Below, piece by piece: positions 1-8,507 of a stretch of 64,000 bases of DNA (the stretch's first letter is position 1; each line of letters opens with the position of its first letter). The notes beneath the pieces were generated by a model. The model was given only the letters and a program-made list of their open reading frames with translations. It was not told where the DNA came from and did not search any database. Source of the DNA: Actinomycetes bacterium (GTDB lineage Bacteria; Actinomycetota; Actinomycetes; Streptosporangiales; Streptosporangiaceae); NCBI GenBank assembly GCA_021792405.1, contig JAJYUU010000003.1, forward strand, positions 1-64,000, in the 5' to 3' direction. The translations under genes and the position numbers were made by a program.

Positions 1-54
1 CTCCCGCCGAACCCGGCGCGACCACCGGGCCGTTGTCATGCCCGCACGCCAGGC

Positions 55-76
55 CGGACAGCTTCAAGATCGTCTG
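55..76. repeat. Left copy of a 22-bp imperfect inverted repeat (21/22) with 2586..2607
   Basis: cggacagcttcaagatcgtctg here; reverse complement of 2586..2607 is cggacagcttcaagatcatctg. Confidence 0.8.
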
Positions 77-102
77 CCCGATTGTGGATAACGGCTGACG
101 CT

Positions 103-1143
103 TTACTCGTTGATTCGGGTCTGAACGGCCCGGTAAGGGGCACCTGGTCCGCTGGCGGTGAAGTCGCCTAGTTCGGCATCGGGGATGCTGATGCGGACTA
201 GGCGGTATAGGTTGACCATTCTCTTGGCGGCACGCGGAGTGGGGAGCAGGGCACCGAGCCGGGTGATGAACTCGATTTCTGCCGTGGTCAGCCGCAATCC
301 CCAGGGTCGCAGGTCGGGCAGCGACATAGGCTGGCCGGGATCGGCGAGGCCGGTGCCCTCGGTGGCGTGAGGTGCCTGGAAGTGATCACCGGCTGTGGTC
401 TCCGCTGGGGTGCCGGCGCCGTCAGGTGACGCGCCTGCTGGCGTCACGTCACCGGGCTCCTCCGGCTCGTGGGCCTGAGGGAAATGGCCTGCAGGTGGTG
501 GTGCACTGGCCGGGATGGGGTCGGGCAGCAGAGCGCGCAGGTAGGTGGCGGTCGCGGCGGGCGGCGGAGTGAGCAGGGCGTAGGGGATCTGGAAGATCTT
601 GTCGAGGTAGTCGACGGGGGTCGCCGTCGCGGCCGTGTCACCGCCGCCGGGGGTGGTCGCGGGATCGGGGCTGGTCCGGAACAGGTCGCGGTGGTGGTAT
701 TCCAGTGACCGGATCAGCCAGCGGGCGTCAACGGCGACGACGACCACGAAGAGGTCGAGTGCCAGCATGAGGTGGACTGCCTCGAGCACCTCGACGACCC
801 GGTGGGGCCGGCAGCGGTCAAGGTCATCGATGTAGAGGACGATGCGCTCCAGCGGCGGCGGGGTGGCCGATCCGCTGGCCTGCCACTCGGCGCGGGCCTG
901 CGCGAGGTCTGCTGACAAGGTTTCCAGGTCTGCGTGCACCTGTCCGAGCAGGCCGCGGTACTCCTGGTAGGCGCCCGGGCGGGCACGTTCATCCAGGAAG
1001 TCGGACGGCCGGGCGGCCGCGTCGATCAGGGAGAGGCGCTCCCGGAGCCGCCCGATTTCCTGCTGCACTGCCCGCTGACGCGATTCCAGGTTACGGCGCT
1101 GCCGCTGCACCAGGCGCATGCCCGTGCGGTGAGCGAGCCGCAC
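103..1143 (-). pseudogene. KAP-family P-loop NTPase, 5'-truncated fragment (Walker B and C-terminal part only)
   Basis: YIDDLDRCRPHRVVEVLEAVHLMLALDLFVVVVAVDARWL is a KAP-type Walker B region. The frame stays open upstream only to an in-frame TAG near 1243, and no Walker A motif is found in the upstream frames. Confidence 0.6.
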
Positions 1144-1364
1144 CTTGAGCCACGCCGCGATGGTCGGCGCTGCGAGGACCGCGATCGCCGATGCGACGGC
1201 GCCGATCCGCGCCCCGTAACGGGCCCAGACGGCGACATTGGCCTATGCCCGGCGATTGATGCTGCTGGTAGAGCGGCATCTGGCTACGCAGAGCCATCGC
1301 CTGGTTTCGTATGGAATGCAAGCGGAACAAACGTCAACCGTACTCGTACAGCCCTGTCGCAGAG

Positions 1365-2549
1365 CTAACTGGCGAAGACCTGGTCCATGACTTCTGCTCC
1401 CGTCTTGATGACGGGACGCAGTTCGAGTCTGTAGACGGTCTCGGTCACCTTGGTTGAGCTGTGGCCGACGAGGTGGGATATCTCTTCGATGTCCACGCCT
1501 TGGAGGCTCATAAGCGACACAAACGAGGTTCGCAGTTCCCGCGGGGTCCAGTCCTCGCCGATACCTGCGGCCTTGCAGACCCTCTTGAACATCCTCCGGA
1601 CGTTCCCTGCATCTAGCCTCGTGCCGAGTTTGGTAGCGAATACCAGGCCGTTCTCCTGCCATAGTTCGCGGGCCTTGTCTTTGTCCTCGTCCTGGGAGCG
1701 TCGCTGTTTTTCGAGCGCGCTTACGACTAGCTGAGGAAGCGCGAGAGTGCGCCGAGATTTCTTCGTTTTAGTGTCTCCGTGCGCTCGCACGGATCGCCAG
1801 ACTGAGACGCTTGGCGGGACCGGCGGCGTCGTCTCTGGGTTGCCGACTAGATTGAGGTGGTCCCATCGCAGTTCGCGCGCTTCTTCCGTGCGAACGCCGA
1901 CAAGGAGCGACAGGCTGATGTAGGCCTGCATTAGCGCTGGAGGACGAGGCGGGAGACCGGGGAACTCTGCAGTGGCGACAGGCTTGCGTGATGCTTCGAG
2001 AACGGCATTGGCCTGCTCGAGTGTGAGCGACTTGCTCGGCCGACCGTCAGTGCCTCTGGGGGTGGTTACGAGGGCCACTACGTTCTTGCGAACACGGCCG
2101 TTGGCCTCCTCGTGGCGGACTGCTCTCTCAAGCCCAAGCCGGGCGATGCTGACCGTCTCGGTCGAATGAGTGGTTGCGTAGCGGACCAGTGCGCTGCGGA
2201 CCTGCGCGGCCGTGAGCTCAGCTAGTGGCCGCTGCCCAAGCGCTCCGAGCAAGGGCTTCAGAACGTTCCGGTACTTGGCGATCGTCGCTTGGGATGGGTT
2301 GTCCATTCCCTCAGCTAGCCAGTCATTGACGGCCTGCCGGAGGGTGTAGTCGCGTGACGTTTTGACGGACTGCGCGGCGTCCTCATGCGCTTCTTTGAGC
2401 TTGTCTTTGACTTCTTGCTTGGTCCGTCCGTGGACGACCTTACGCTGCCGCTTGCCGTCCGGCCCCCAGCCTAAGCTGATCGCGCCCGCGTACCGCTTGC
2501 GACTCTCGACCCAGTAGATCCCGTCGTCGCCCCAGCCGCGTCGTGCCAT
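1365..2549 (-). CDS. Tyrosine recombinase/integrase, AICE (pSAM2-like) type
   Basis: C-terminal catalytic domain with GVRTEEARELRW, WTPRELRTSFVSLMSLQGVDIEEISHLVGHSSTKVTETVYRLELRPVI; start codon about 100 bp from the 3' end of tRNA-Val. Confidence 0.9.
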   Translation of the reverse strand: MARRGWGDDGIYWVESRKRYAGAISLGWGPDGKRQRKVVHGRTKQEVKDKLKEAHEDAAQSVKTSRDYTLRQAVNDWLAEGMDNPSQATIAKYRNVLKPLLGALGQRPLAELTAAQVRSALVRYATTHSTETVSIARLGLERAVRHEEANGRVRKNVVALVTTPRGTDGRPSKSLTLEQANAVLEASRKPVATAEFPGLPPRPPALMQAYISLSLLVGVRTEEARELRWDHLNLVGNPETTPPVPPSVSVWRSVRAHGDTKTKKSRRTLALPQLVVSALEKQRRSQDEDKDKARELWQENGLVFATKLGTRLDAGNVRRMFKRVCKAAGIGEDWTPRELRTSFVSLMSLQGVDIEEISHLVGHSSTKVTETVYRLELRPVIKTGAEVMDQVFAS

Positions 2550-2585
2550 GGCCGCAGTATAAACCGGCCGGAACCGGATGGCTAT

Positions 2586-2607
2586 CAGATGATCTTGAAG
2601 CTGTCCG
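2586..2607. repeat. Right copy of the 22-bp inverted repeat with 55..76
   Basis: cagatgatcttgaagctgtccg, between integrase start and tRNA-Val. Confidence 0.8.
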
Positions 2608-2644
2608 CAGCTGTAGCCCTCCGGACATCGACCTGCAATAACTC

Positions 2645-2719
2645 TGGTGGGCGGTACTGGGATTGAACCAGTGACCTCTTCCGTGTCAGGGAAGCGCTCT
2701 CCCGCTGAGCTAACCGCCC
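2645..2719 (-). tRNA. tRNA-Val (anticodon GAC), CCA encoded
   Basis: GGGCGGTTAGCTCAGCGGGAGAGCGCTTCCCTGACACGGAAGAGGTCACTGGTTCAATCCCAGTACCGCCCACCA folds as a cloverleaf; loop CTGACAC. Confidence 0.95.
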
Positions 2720-2722
2720 CCG

Positions 2723-2794
2723 AGGCGGAAGCGGGAATCGAACCCGCGTACAGGGCTTTGCAGGCCCTTGCCTAAGCCACTCGGCCATTCCGCC
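2723..2794 (-). tRNA. tRNA-Cys (anticodon GCA)
   Basis: GGCGGAATGGCCGAGTGG...AGGGCCTGCAAAGCCCT...GCGGGTTCGATTCCCGCTTCCGCCT. Confidence 0.95.
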
Positions 2795-2876
2795 ACAGGC
2801 CGACCCACCTGGGAGCCGGGCCGGTACCGAAGAGCCGAGCGGACCGTCGGCACGCAGACGGCTTCCGGCACCTCCG

Positions 2877-2949
2877 AGCGGACGACGGGATTCGAACCCG
2901 CGACCCTCACCTTGGCAAGGTGATGCTCTACCAACTGAGCCACGTCCGC
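2877..2949 (-). tRNA. tRNA-Gly (anticodon GCC)
   Basis: GCGGACGTGGCTCAGTTGGTAGAGCATCACCTTGCCAAGGTGAGGGTCGCGGGTTCGAATCCCGTCGTCCGCT. Confidence 0.95.
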
Positions 2950-3142
2950 AGTCCCGGCTTCCGCAGCGGCCGCAGCAGCCGCAACCGGTATGCGTAGAGA
3001 ACTGTAGCCGATCCTGACTCGCGGGCAAACTCGCATACCCGGATAGCGGCCCGCGCGCTCCGCCGACGCGCTCCGCCAGCCAGCGAAGCCAGGCCGCGGA
3101 ACCAGGCATGTGCCCCGGCGCGACTGCGCTAGCGTCGGGACC

Positions 3143-3967
3143 ATGGTTGTCTGGATCAACGGGGACCTGCTCCCCGACAACGAGGCCAAGATCTCGGTAT
3201 TCGACCACGGGCTGGTCACCGGTGACGGGGTCTTCGAGACCGTCAAGGTCACCAACGGAACACTGTTCGCGCTGAGCCGGCATCTGGTCAGACTCGGCCG
3301 GTCGGCAGCCGGGCTCGGCCTCGCGGAGCCCGACATGGACCAGATCAGGGCGGGTGCACTCGCCGTGGTCGATGCCTCGCCCATGCTGCCGTTGGCCCGG
3401 GTGCGAATTACGGTGACGGCCGGGATGTCCGCACTTGGGTCGGAACGAGGCAATTCTCCCTTGACGACCATCGTGGCTCTCGCCGAGCAGAAGCCGCCTG
3501 CCGCCGCTATCGACGTCGTGGTGGCGCCCTGGCGGCGCAACGAAGAGGGCGCCCTGGCCGGGCTCAAGACCACGTCATACGCGGGAAACGTGCGCGCGCT
3601 GGCGTACGCCGCCGAGCGTGGCGGCGGCGAGGCCATCTTCGCGAATGTCGCCGGGAACTTGTGTGAGGGAACGGGCACGAACGTGTTCGTCGCCATCGGC
3701 GGCAAGCTGATAACACCGCCGCTCTCGTCCGGTTGCCTGGCCGGCGTGACGAGGGGTCTGGTCCTTGAGTGGTTCGGCGCGGCGGAGGATGAGCTACCGC
3801 TAACGGCTTTGTCAAATGCTGATGAAGCATTCCTTACCGGTACAACCAGAGACGTGCAGCCGATCCGTCACGTTAATGGCCGCAAGCTAGCGGCGGTGCC
3901 CGGTTCTATCACCAGAAAGGCGGCGGAGGTATTTGCCATGCGAGCAACCGAGTCGCCCGATCCGTGA
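3143..3967 (+). CDS. Class IV aminotransferase / aminodeoxychorismate lyase-like
   Basis: MVVWINGDLLPDNEAKISVFDHGLVTGDGVFETVKV and CEGTGTNVFV are fold-type IV PLP signatures; start chosen at the internal ATG. Confidence 0.85.
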   Translation: MVVWINGDLLPDNEAKISVFDHGLVTGDGVFETVKVTNGTLFALSRHLVRLGRSAAGLGLAEPDMDQIRAGALAVVDASPMLPLARVRITVTAGMSALGSERGNSPLTTIVALAEQKPPAAAIDVVVAPWRRNEEGALAGLKTTSYAGNVRALAYAAERGGGEAIFANVAGNLCEGTGTNVFVAIGGKLITPPLSSGCLAGVTRGLVLEWFGAAEDELPLTALSNADEAFLTGTTRDVQPIRHVNGRKLAAVPGSITRKAAEVFAMRATESPDP

Positions 3968-3998
3968 TATGGCCATGCCGCAAGCGGCATGGCCATAT
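3967..3998. terminator. Perfect 14-bp stem, 4-nt loop hairpin between convergent genes
   Basis: ATATGGCCATGCCG CAAG CGGCATGGCCATAT, overlapping the stop of the aminotransferase. Confidence 0.7.
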
Positions 3999-4015
3999 GT
4001 CACGCAGGATTGGCA

Positions 4016-4438
4016 TTATGCGCGCCAGAGAAGCTCGTCGAGCTCGCCGTCCACGTTGATGTAGTCGGTCTCGTGACCCGGCGCGATGACCTCGTAGGTC
4101 CGGGTCAGGAACGCGGCGGTGGAACCACGCGGCGCTTCGAAGTGAGCCTCGCCGAAGGGAGAGGACAGCGCGATGTTCAGCAGTTCGCGGCCGTGCTCGT
4201 CGGCGGGCCAGACCTGGACGTCACCCTCACCTGCGGGGCCTTCTAGTCCGACCGCCAGCAGGTCACGGGCGAAAATCCACTCAACAGGCTCGTCGGTGCC
4301 GACGTGGAATGCCATGCGGATCGCGTACGGGTCATCGGCGCTGTAGTACAGGCTCGCCACCAAGGGGACCGATCCGTGGTCGGGGACGACCAGACTGAGG
4401 CCGAGTTCTGCGGACACGGTCACGCTGCTGTTCATCAT
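4016..4438 (-). CDS. ssgB: SsgA-like sporulation/cell-division protein, SsgB-type
   Basis: DPYAIRMAFHVG..VEWIFARDLLAVGL..GDVQVWP..ALSSPFGEAHFEAP matches the SsgA-like protein family; short N-terminus starting MNSSVTVSAEL. Confidence 0.8.
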   Translation of the reverse strand: MMNSSVTVSAELGLSLVVPDHGSVPLVASLYYSADDPYAIRMAFHVGTDEPVEWIFARDLLAVGLEGPAGEGDVQVWPADEHGRELLNIALSSPFGEAHFEAPRGSTAAFLTRTYEVIAPGHETDYINVDGELDELLWRA

Positions 4439-4822
4439 CGGGTCAGACCTTTGCCTTGTCGTGTCCCGGATTGCCGGGCTTCACATATTGGTGCGCGCTT
4501 GCCCCATCACTTAGGACATCGCTTGTCCCGCGGAATTGTTATCGCGGATGTTTGATTCCGCGAAAGAAGTCGCTCGTAACCTCGGTCACCGATCATCAAA
4601 CCGGCTGCGACCTGGTCAAACGCTTCTCGCAATAAAACACCGGTTTAGACGCTGGATCATCCCCGTGGGTCACAAGGATCAGATGTGACCTTCGTCTCAG
4701 GAGGCCCGGGAAGGCCCGTTAGCAGCGGCGGAGCGCCTGGCGCCTGGTTAATAGTCCGCATTTACCAGGCTTTCAAGTGACATACGAAAATCCCGTTGGC
4801 GGTGAATTGAGAATAACTAAAG

Positions 4823-4847
4823 CCGATATTAGCTATGTCGGATTTTT
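4823..4847 (+). terminator. Intrinsic terminator-like hairpin with T5 tail
   Basis: CCGATAT TAGCT ATGTCGG ATTTTT. Confidence 0.5.
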
Positions 4848-4908
4848 CGCCTTCACCGGACTCGGAGCTTGCCTGCACGCAGCCACCAGGTCACGTAGCC
4901 ACCCGGCC

Positions 4909-4933
4909 GGGGGCGGGGGTCGGGGGAGGGGGG
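4909..4933 (+). other. G-quadruplex-forming motif
   Basis: GGGGGCGGGGGTCGGGGGAGGGGGG: four runs of at least 5 G with 1-2 nt loops. Confidence 0.7.
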
Positions 4934-5062
4934 CGGACACGAGCTCGGCGCTCCGGCGGCAGGGCGGCAGGGCGGCAGAGGACGTTGTTGGTGCAGCGAT
5001 GCCAGGCCCGTCCATGCGCTACTCTAAGATCGCTCCGCGGCCCGGAATCCGGCCGCGGGCCA

Positions 5063-5137
5063 GGGCGATTGGCTCAGCGGGAGAGCGCCTCGTTCACACC
5101 GAGGAGGTCACTGGTTCGATCCCAGTATCGCCCACCA
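5063..5137 (+). tRNA. tRNA-Val (anticodon CAC), CCA encoded
   Basis: GGGCGATTGGCTCAGCGGGAGAGCGCCTCGTTCACACCGAGGAGGTCACTGGTTCGATCCCAGTATCGCCCACCA. Confidence 0.95.
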
Positions 5138-5497
5138 ACCAAGGATAAGCAGCTCAGAGGCAGTGCCCTCAAGATCAGTAACCAGGCAACCATAAAGGCG
5201 CCACCGAAAGGCGGCTTCGGATGCCATGTCGGGGCCGGCAGCGTCGGAGCGCCGCTCGCGGCGTCGGAGTGGCCGCTCGCGGCGTCGGCAGCGAGCCTTT
5301 TACCCGGCTTGTCCTGCGATGGCAGGCGCCAGGGCGAAGAAGCCGGCCAGGGCGGTCTGACTCGCGAGAAGGGCCTGGCTAGCTCACCGCCCGGAGCGCA
5401 GCACGTCGGCTACCGCTGGCCAGGCATTCTCGTTGCCCATCGTTTACCGGACTTATGGCTTTCTCGCTTCCCGGCGGGGGTACGCAGCTAACGCTGA

Positions 5498-6886
5498 GTG
5501 ACGGTAATGGCACGCAATCAGGGTCGCAGCAGAACTGCCCGGCTGATCGTGCTATGGGACGGGGGATTAGGCGTGTTCAGAGCGGGGCGGTCCGGTAAGC
5601 AGCCAGATAGCAGTGAGCCCGGCACAGGCGGGACGGCAGGTAGCCCGGCACCTGACAGCGGCGAGCCGGGCGATCAGGGCGATCAGGCTGGCGGGACCGA
5701 CATGGCCAGCGCGCCAGCCCGCAAGAGCGGCGGGCCGGCCAGCCGTATCGTCGTCGTCGCGGTCGCCGTGGCCGCCGTGGCCGCGGCGGGTACGGCCTAC
5801 GCGGTCTCGCAATCGCCTCGCAGCCGGCAGCCGGCGACCGCCCGGCAGGCCGCCGCCGCGCCAAGTGGTCCCATGCTCGTGACGTCGATAACCCCGGCGA
5901 CCGCGAGCACCGGGGTGGACGGTGCGTCCCCGATCGCCATCAGTTTCTCCGATCCGGTCGCGGCACACTCGCCACGCCCGCAGATCCAGCCGAGTGTGCC
6001 GGGAACCTGGCGCACTGAGGGCTACTCGATGGTGTTCACGCCGTCGGTTCCGTTCGGGCAATCCACCCGGGTGACCGTCGAGATCCCTGGCGGCCGCACC
6101 GGCATCAGGTCAGCCGGCGGCGTTGCGCTCAGCGCGCCGATGGCGGCACATTTCACTACTGGCCGTTACCCGCAGCTGGCGCTTGCCGAGCTTCTCGCTG
6201 AGCAGGGCTACCTGCCGATGACCTTCGAGGTGACGACAGCCGGCGCGACGAGCACGGCGAGCGCGCAGACCAGTGCGGACCCGGCCAGCTCGACCCCGGC
6301 CGGCCAGGCCTACTCACCGCCCGCCGGTACTTTCAACTGGGAGCCCGGCTATCCGTCGATGCTCCAGAGCATGTGGACTCCGTACTCGCCCAACGTGATC
6401 CTGCGCGGTGCCGTGATGGCGTTCGAGTCACAGCACAACATGACCGTGGACGGGAACGTCACGAACCGGCTCTGGAACGCGCTGTTCCGGGCACAGCAGA
6501 ACGGCGACCGGAACCAGAACGGCTACACCTACGCGGTCGCTGACCAGCGACTTCCGGAGACGCTGACGATCTACCACGACGGGCATGTGGTCCTGCGCAG
6601 CCTCACCAACACCGGCATCCCGGTCTCGCCGACGGTGAACGGCACGTTCCCGGTGTATGAGAGGCTCCGGTACCAGATCATGTCGGGGACTAACCCGGAC
6701 GGCAGCCACTATGCCGACCCCGTCTCGTTCGTTTCCTACTTCAACGGCGGTGACGCGGTTCACTACTTCCCCCGCGCCGGCTACGGCTACCAGCAGAGTC
6801 TCGGCTGCGTCGAGCTTCCCTACCCCGCGGCCGAGCGGGCCTATCCGTACCTGACCTACGGGAGCCTGGTCACGGTAATGGGCTGA
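5498..6886 (+). CDS. L,D-transpeptidase (YkuD) with Ig-like domain and peptidoglycan-binding-like region
   Basis: VSYFNGGDAVHYFPRAGYGYQQSLGCVELP catalytic motif; ITPATASTGVDGASPIAISFSDPV Ig-like region; hydrophobic segment VVVAVAVAAVAAAGTAYAV; start uncertain. Confidence 0.85.
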   Translation: MTVMARNQGRSRTARLIVLWDGGLGVFRAGRSGKQPDSSEPGTGGTAGSPAPDSGEPGDQGDQAGGTDMASAPARKSGGPASRIVVVAVAVAAVAAAGTAYAVSQSPRSRQPATARQAAAAPSGPMLVTSITPATASTGVDGASPIAISFSDPVAAHSPRPQIQPSVPGTWRTEGYSMVFTPSVPFGQSTRVTVEIPGGRTGIRSAGGVALSAPMAAHFTTGRYPQLALAELLAEQGYLPMTFEVTTAGATSTASAQTSADPASSTPAGQAYSPPAGTFNWEPGYPSMLQSMWTPYSPNVILRGAVMAFESQHNMTVDGNVTNRLWNALFRAQQNGDRNQNGYTYAVADQRLPETLTIYHDGHVVLRSLTNTGIPVSPTVNGTFPVYERLRYQIMSGTNPDGSHYADPVSFVSYFNGGDAVHYFPRAGYGYQQSLGCVELPYPAAERAYPYLTYGSLVTVMG

Positions 6887-7164
6887 CGGTCAGCGCCCGG
6901 CCAGCGGCTGCCCAGGCCGACTGGCTGCGAGCCGCCGGATGAGCTACCGCCCGGCACCGCATCGTCGCGGTGCTGGGCGGTGTGTTGTCGTTATCCTGGC
7001 GATCCGGTCGCTAACCTGTTTCCGTTTCTTTACCTGTCCCGGTCCAGGTAACTCCTGCGTCCATCTAAAGTCGAGCAGAAGGGTTGTCCTGATAAAAGTC
7101 AGGTAGCCCTTATCAGCGCCCGCGAACGACCGCTGGGCATGGATGGCGAGCGAGGGAGTCACTG

Positions 7165-8388
7165 TTGTCCTCATTGACGCACCTGCGCGGGCGGATTGTC
7201 GCACTCGGCGGCGTGATTCTGCTCTTGCTGGTGGCCGGCGTCTGGATCACGCTCACGCATGCGTCGGCGCAGTCGGCGGGAGGCAACGGCAAGACTGCCG
7301 CCGGCGGCAGCAAGCCGAGCACTGGCCCGTCCTCGCAGCGCAGCGCCGGGCCACTGCAACTGGTGTCGGAGACTCCGGCCAGCAGCGCCACCGGCGTCAG
7401 CGGGGCGACGGACATCAAGATCCAGTTCTCCGCTCCGCTGGCCGCGAACTCCCCGCTGCCGCGGATCAAGCCGCATGTGGCCGGGAGCTGGCAGGGCATC
7501 GGGACCGCGACGCTGGAATTCGTGCCGAGGCGAGGCTTCGCCCAGCGGACTCGCGTCCGGGTGATCATTCCCGGCGGGCAGCTCGGAGTCCGGTCCGCGC
7601 ACGGCAGCCTGCTCGCCAGGTCAGCCAGGCTGGACTTCAGGATCGGCACCTATCAAACCGGTCGGCTGGCGGAGTTGCTGGCCCAGCTCGGCTACCTGCC
7701 GCTGACCTGGACCGCGTCGCCGGGCGCTACGGTGCCGGCGGCGTCGGACGCGGCAGGCCAGATTGCCGCCGCCTACTCCCCGCCGCAAGGGACGTACAGC
7801 TGGCAGCCCGGTTACCCGCGCAGGCTCAGGGCCTTCTGGCAGAACGGCGACGCTAGCAGCCTCATGCTCAAGGGCGCGGTCATGGCCTTTGAGGCAGACC
7901 AGGGTCTCGCGGTCGACGGCGTTCCGGGCCGGGCGGTCTGGGGGGCGCTCCTGCGGGCGGTGGCGGCCGGCCAGGACAACACGCATGGCTACACCTACGC
8001 GGTGGCCAGCGAGGGGAACCCGGAGCAGCTCACGGTCTGGCACGACGGCAGGGTGATCATGCGGAGCGTGGCCAACACCGGGATCCCGGCCTCGCCGACC
8101 GCGATCGGCACGGCCCCGGTCTACCTGAAGTACTACTACCAGGTCATGAAGGGCACGAACCCGAACGGCACCAAGTACGCCGACCCGGTCTACTACGTGT
8201 CGTACTTCTACGGCGGCGACGCGGTCCACTACTTCAACCGCGCTACCTACGGCTGGCCGCAGAGCCTTGGCTGCGTCGAGCTGCCCTGGAACAGCGCGAA
8301 GTTCATCTGGAAGTACCTCACCTACGGCACGCTTGTCACCGTCGCCCGCGGCAGCCAGACTCCGGTGGGCAGCCCGCCGATGAACTAA
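7165..8388 (+). CDS. L,D-transpeptidase, paralogue of the preceding gene
   Basis: VSYFYGGDAVHYFNRATYGWPQSLGCVELP; N-terminal TM segment; same domain order as 5498..6886; TTG start. Confidence 0.87.
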   Translation: MSSLTHLRGRIVALGGVILLLLVAGVWITLTHASAQSAGGNGKTAAGGSKPSTGPSSQRSAGPLQLVSETPASSATGVSGATDIKIQFSAPLAANSPLPRIKPHVAGSWQGIGTATLEFVPRRGFAQRTRVRVIIPGGQLGVRSAHGSLLARSARLDFRIGTYQTGRLAELLAQLGYLPLTWTASPGATVPAASDAAGQIAAAYSPPQGTYSWQPGYPRRLRAFWQNGDASSLMLKGAVMAFEADQGLAVDGVPGRAVWGALLRAVAAGQDNTHGYTYAVASEGNPEQLTVWHDGRVIMRSVANTGIPASPTAIGTAPVYLKYYYQVMKGTNPNGTKYADPVYYVSYFYGGDAVHYFNRATYGWPQSLGCVELPWNSAKFIWKYLTYGTLVTVARGSQTPVGSPPMN

Positions 8389-8431
8389 CGCCGGCCTCCG
8401 CGCCGGGTCCGGGCCGCCGATAGCATCATGC

Positions 8432-8454
8432 CCAGGGCGAATCATTCGCCCTGG
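8432..8454 (+). promoter_or_regulatory. 10-bp stem hairpin between the L,D-transpeptidase and thrS
   Basis: CCAGGGCGAA TCA TTCGCCCTGG; terminator or thrS leader element. Confidence 0.5.
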
Positions 8455-8507
8455 CGCTGCGGGCTGCCGTGCCCGGCTGCCGCGATCACCACCAGAAGGA
8501 GCCAGAC

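Noticed and set aside
1255-1320. tRNA-like fragment (ctgctggtagagcggcatctggctacgcagagcc) downstream of the integrase, possible second att site
   Set aside because: D-arm-like string only; no acceptor or T arm pairing and the anticodon stem does not pair as a tRNA. It can form a small hairpin, more likely an integrase terminator.
1480-1580. Integrase lacks canonical HxxR (RELRTSF) so might be inactive
   Set aside because: From memory, pSAM2/AICE-type integrases commonly have PRELR-type motifs, and the catalytic Tyr region (VYRLELRPVI) is intact.
5241-5287. 20/21-bp direct repeats (gcgtcggagcgccgctcgcg / gcgtcggagtggccgctcgcg) between tRNA-Val and the transpeptidase as a riboswitch
   Set aside because: I could not match it to a known riboswitch such as ydaO/c-di-AMP; kept only as another short tandem repeat.
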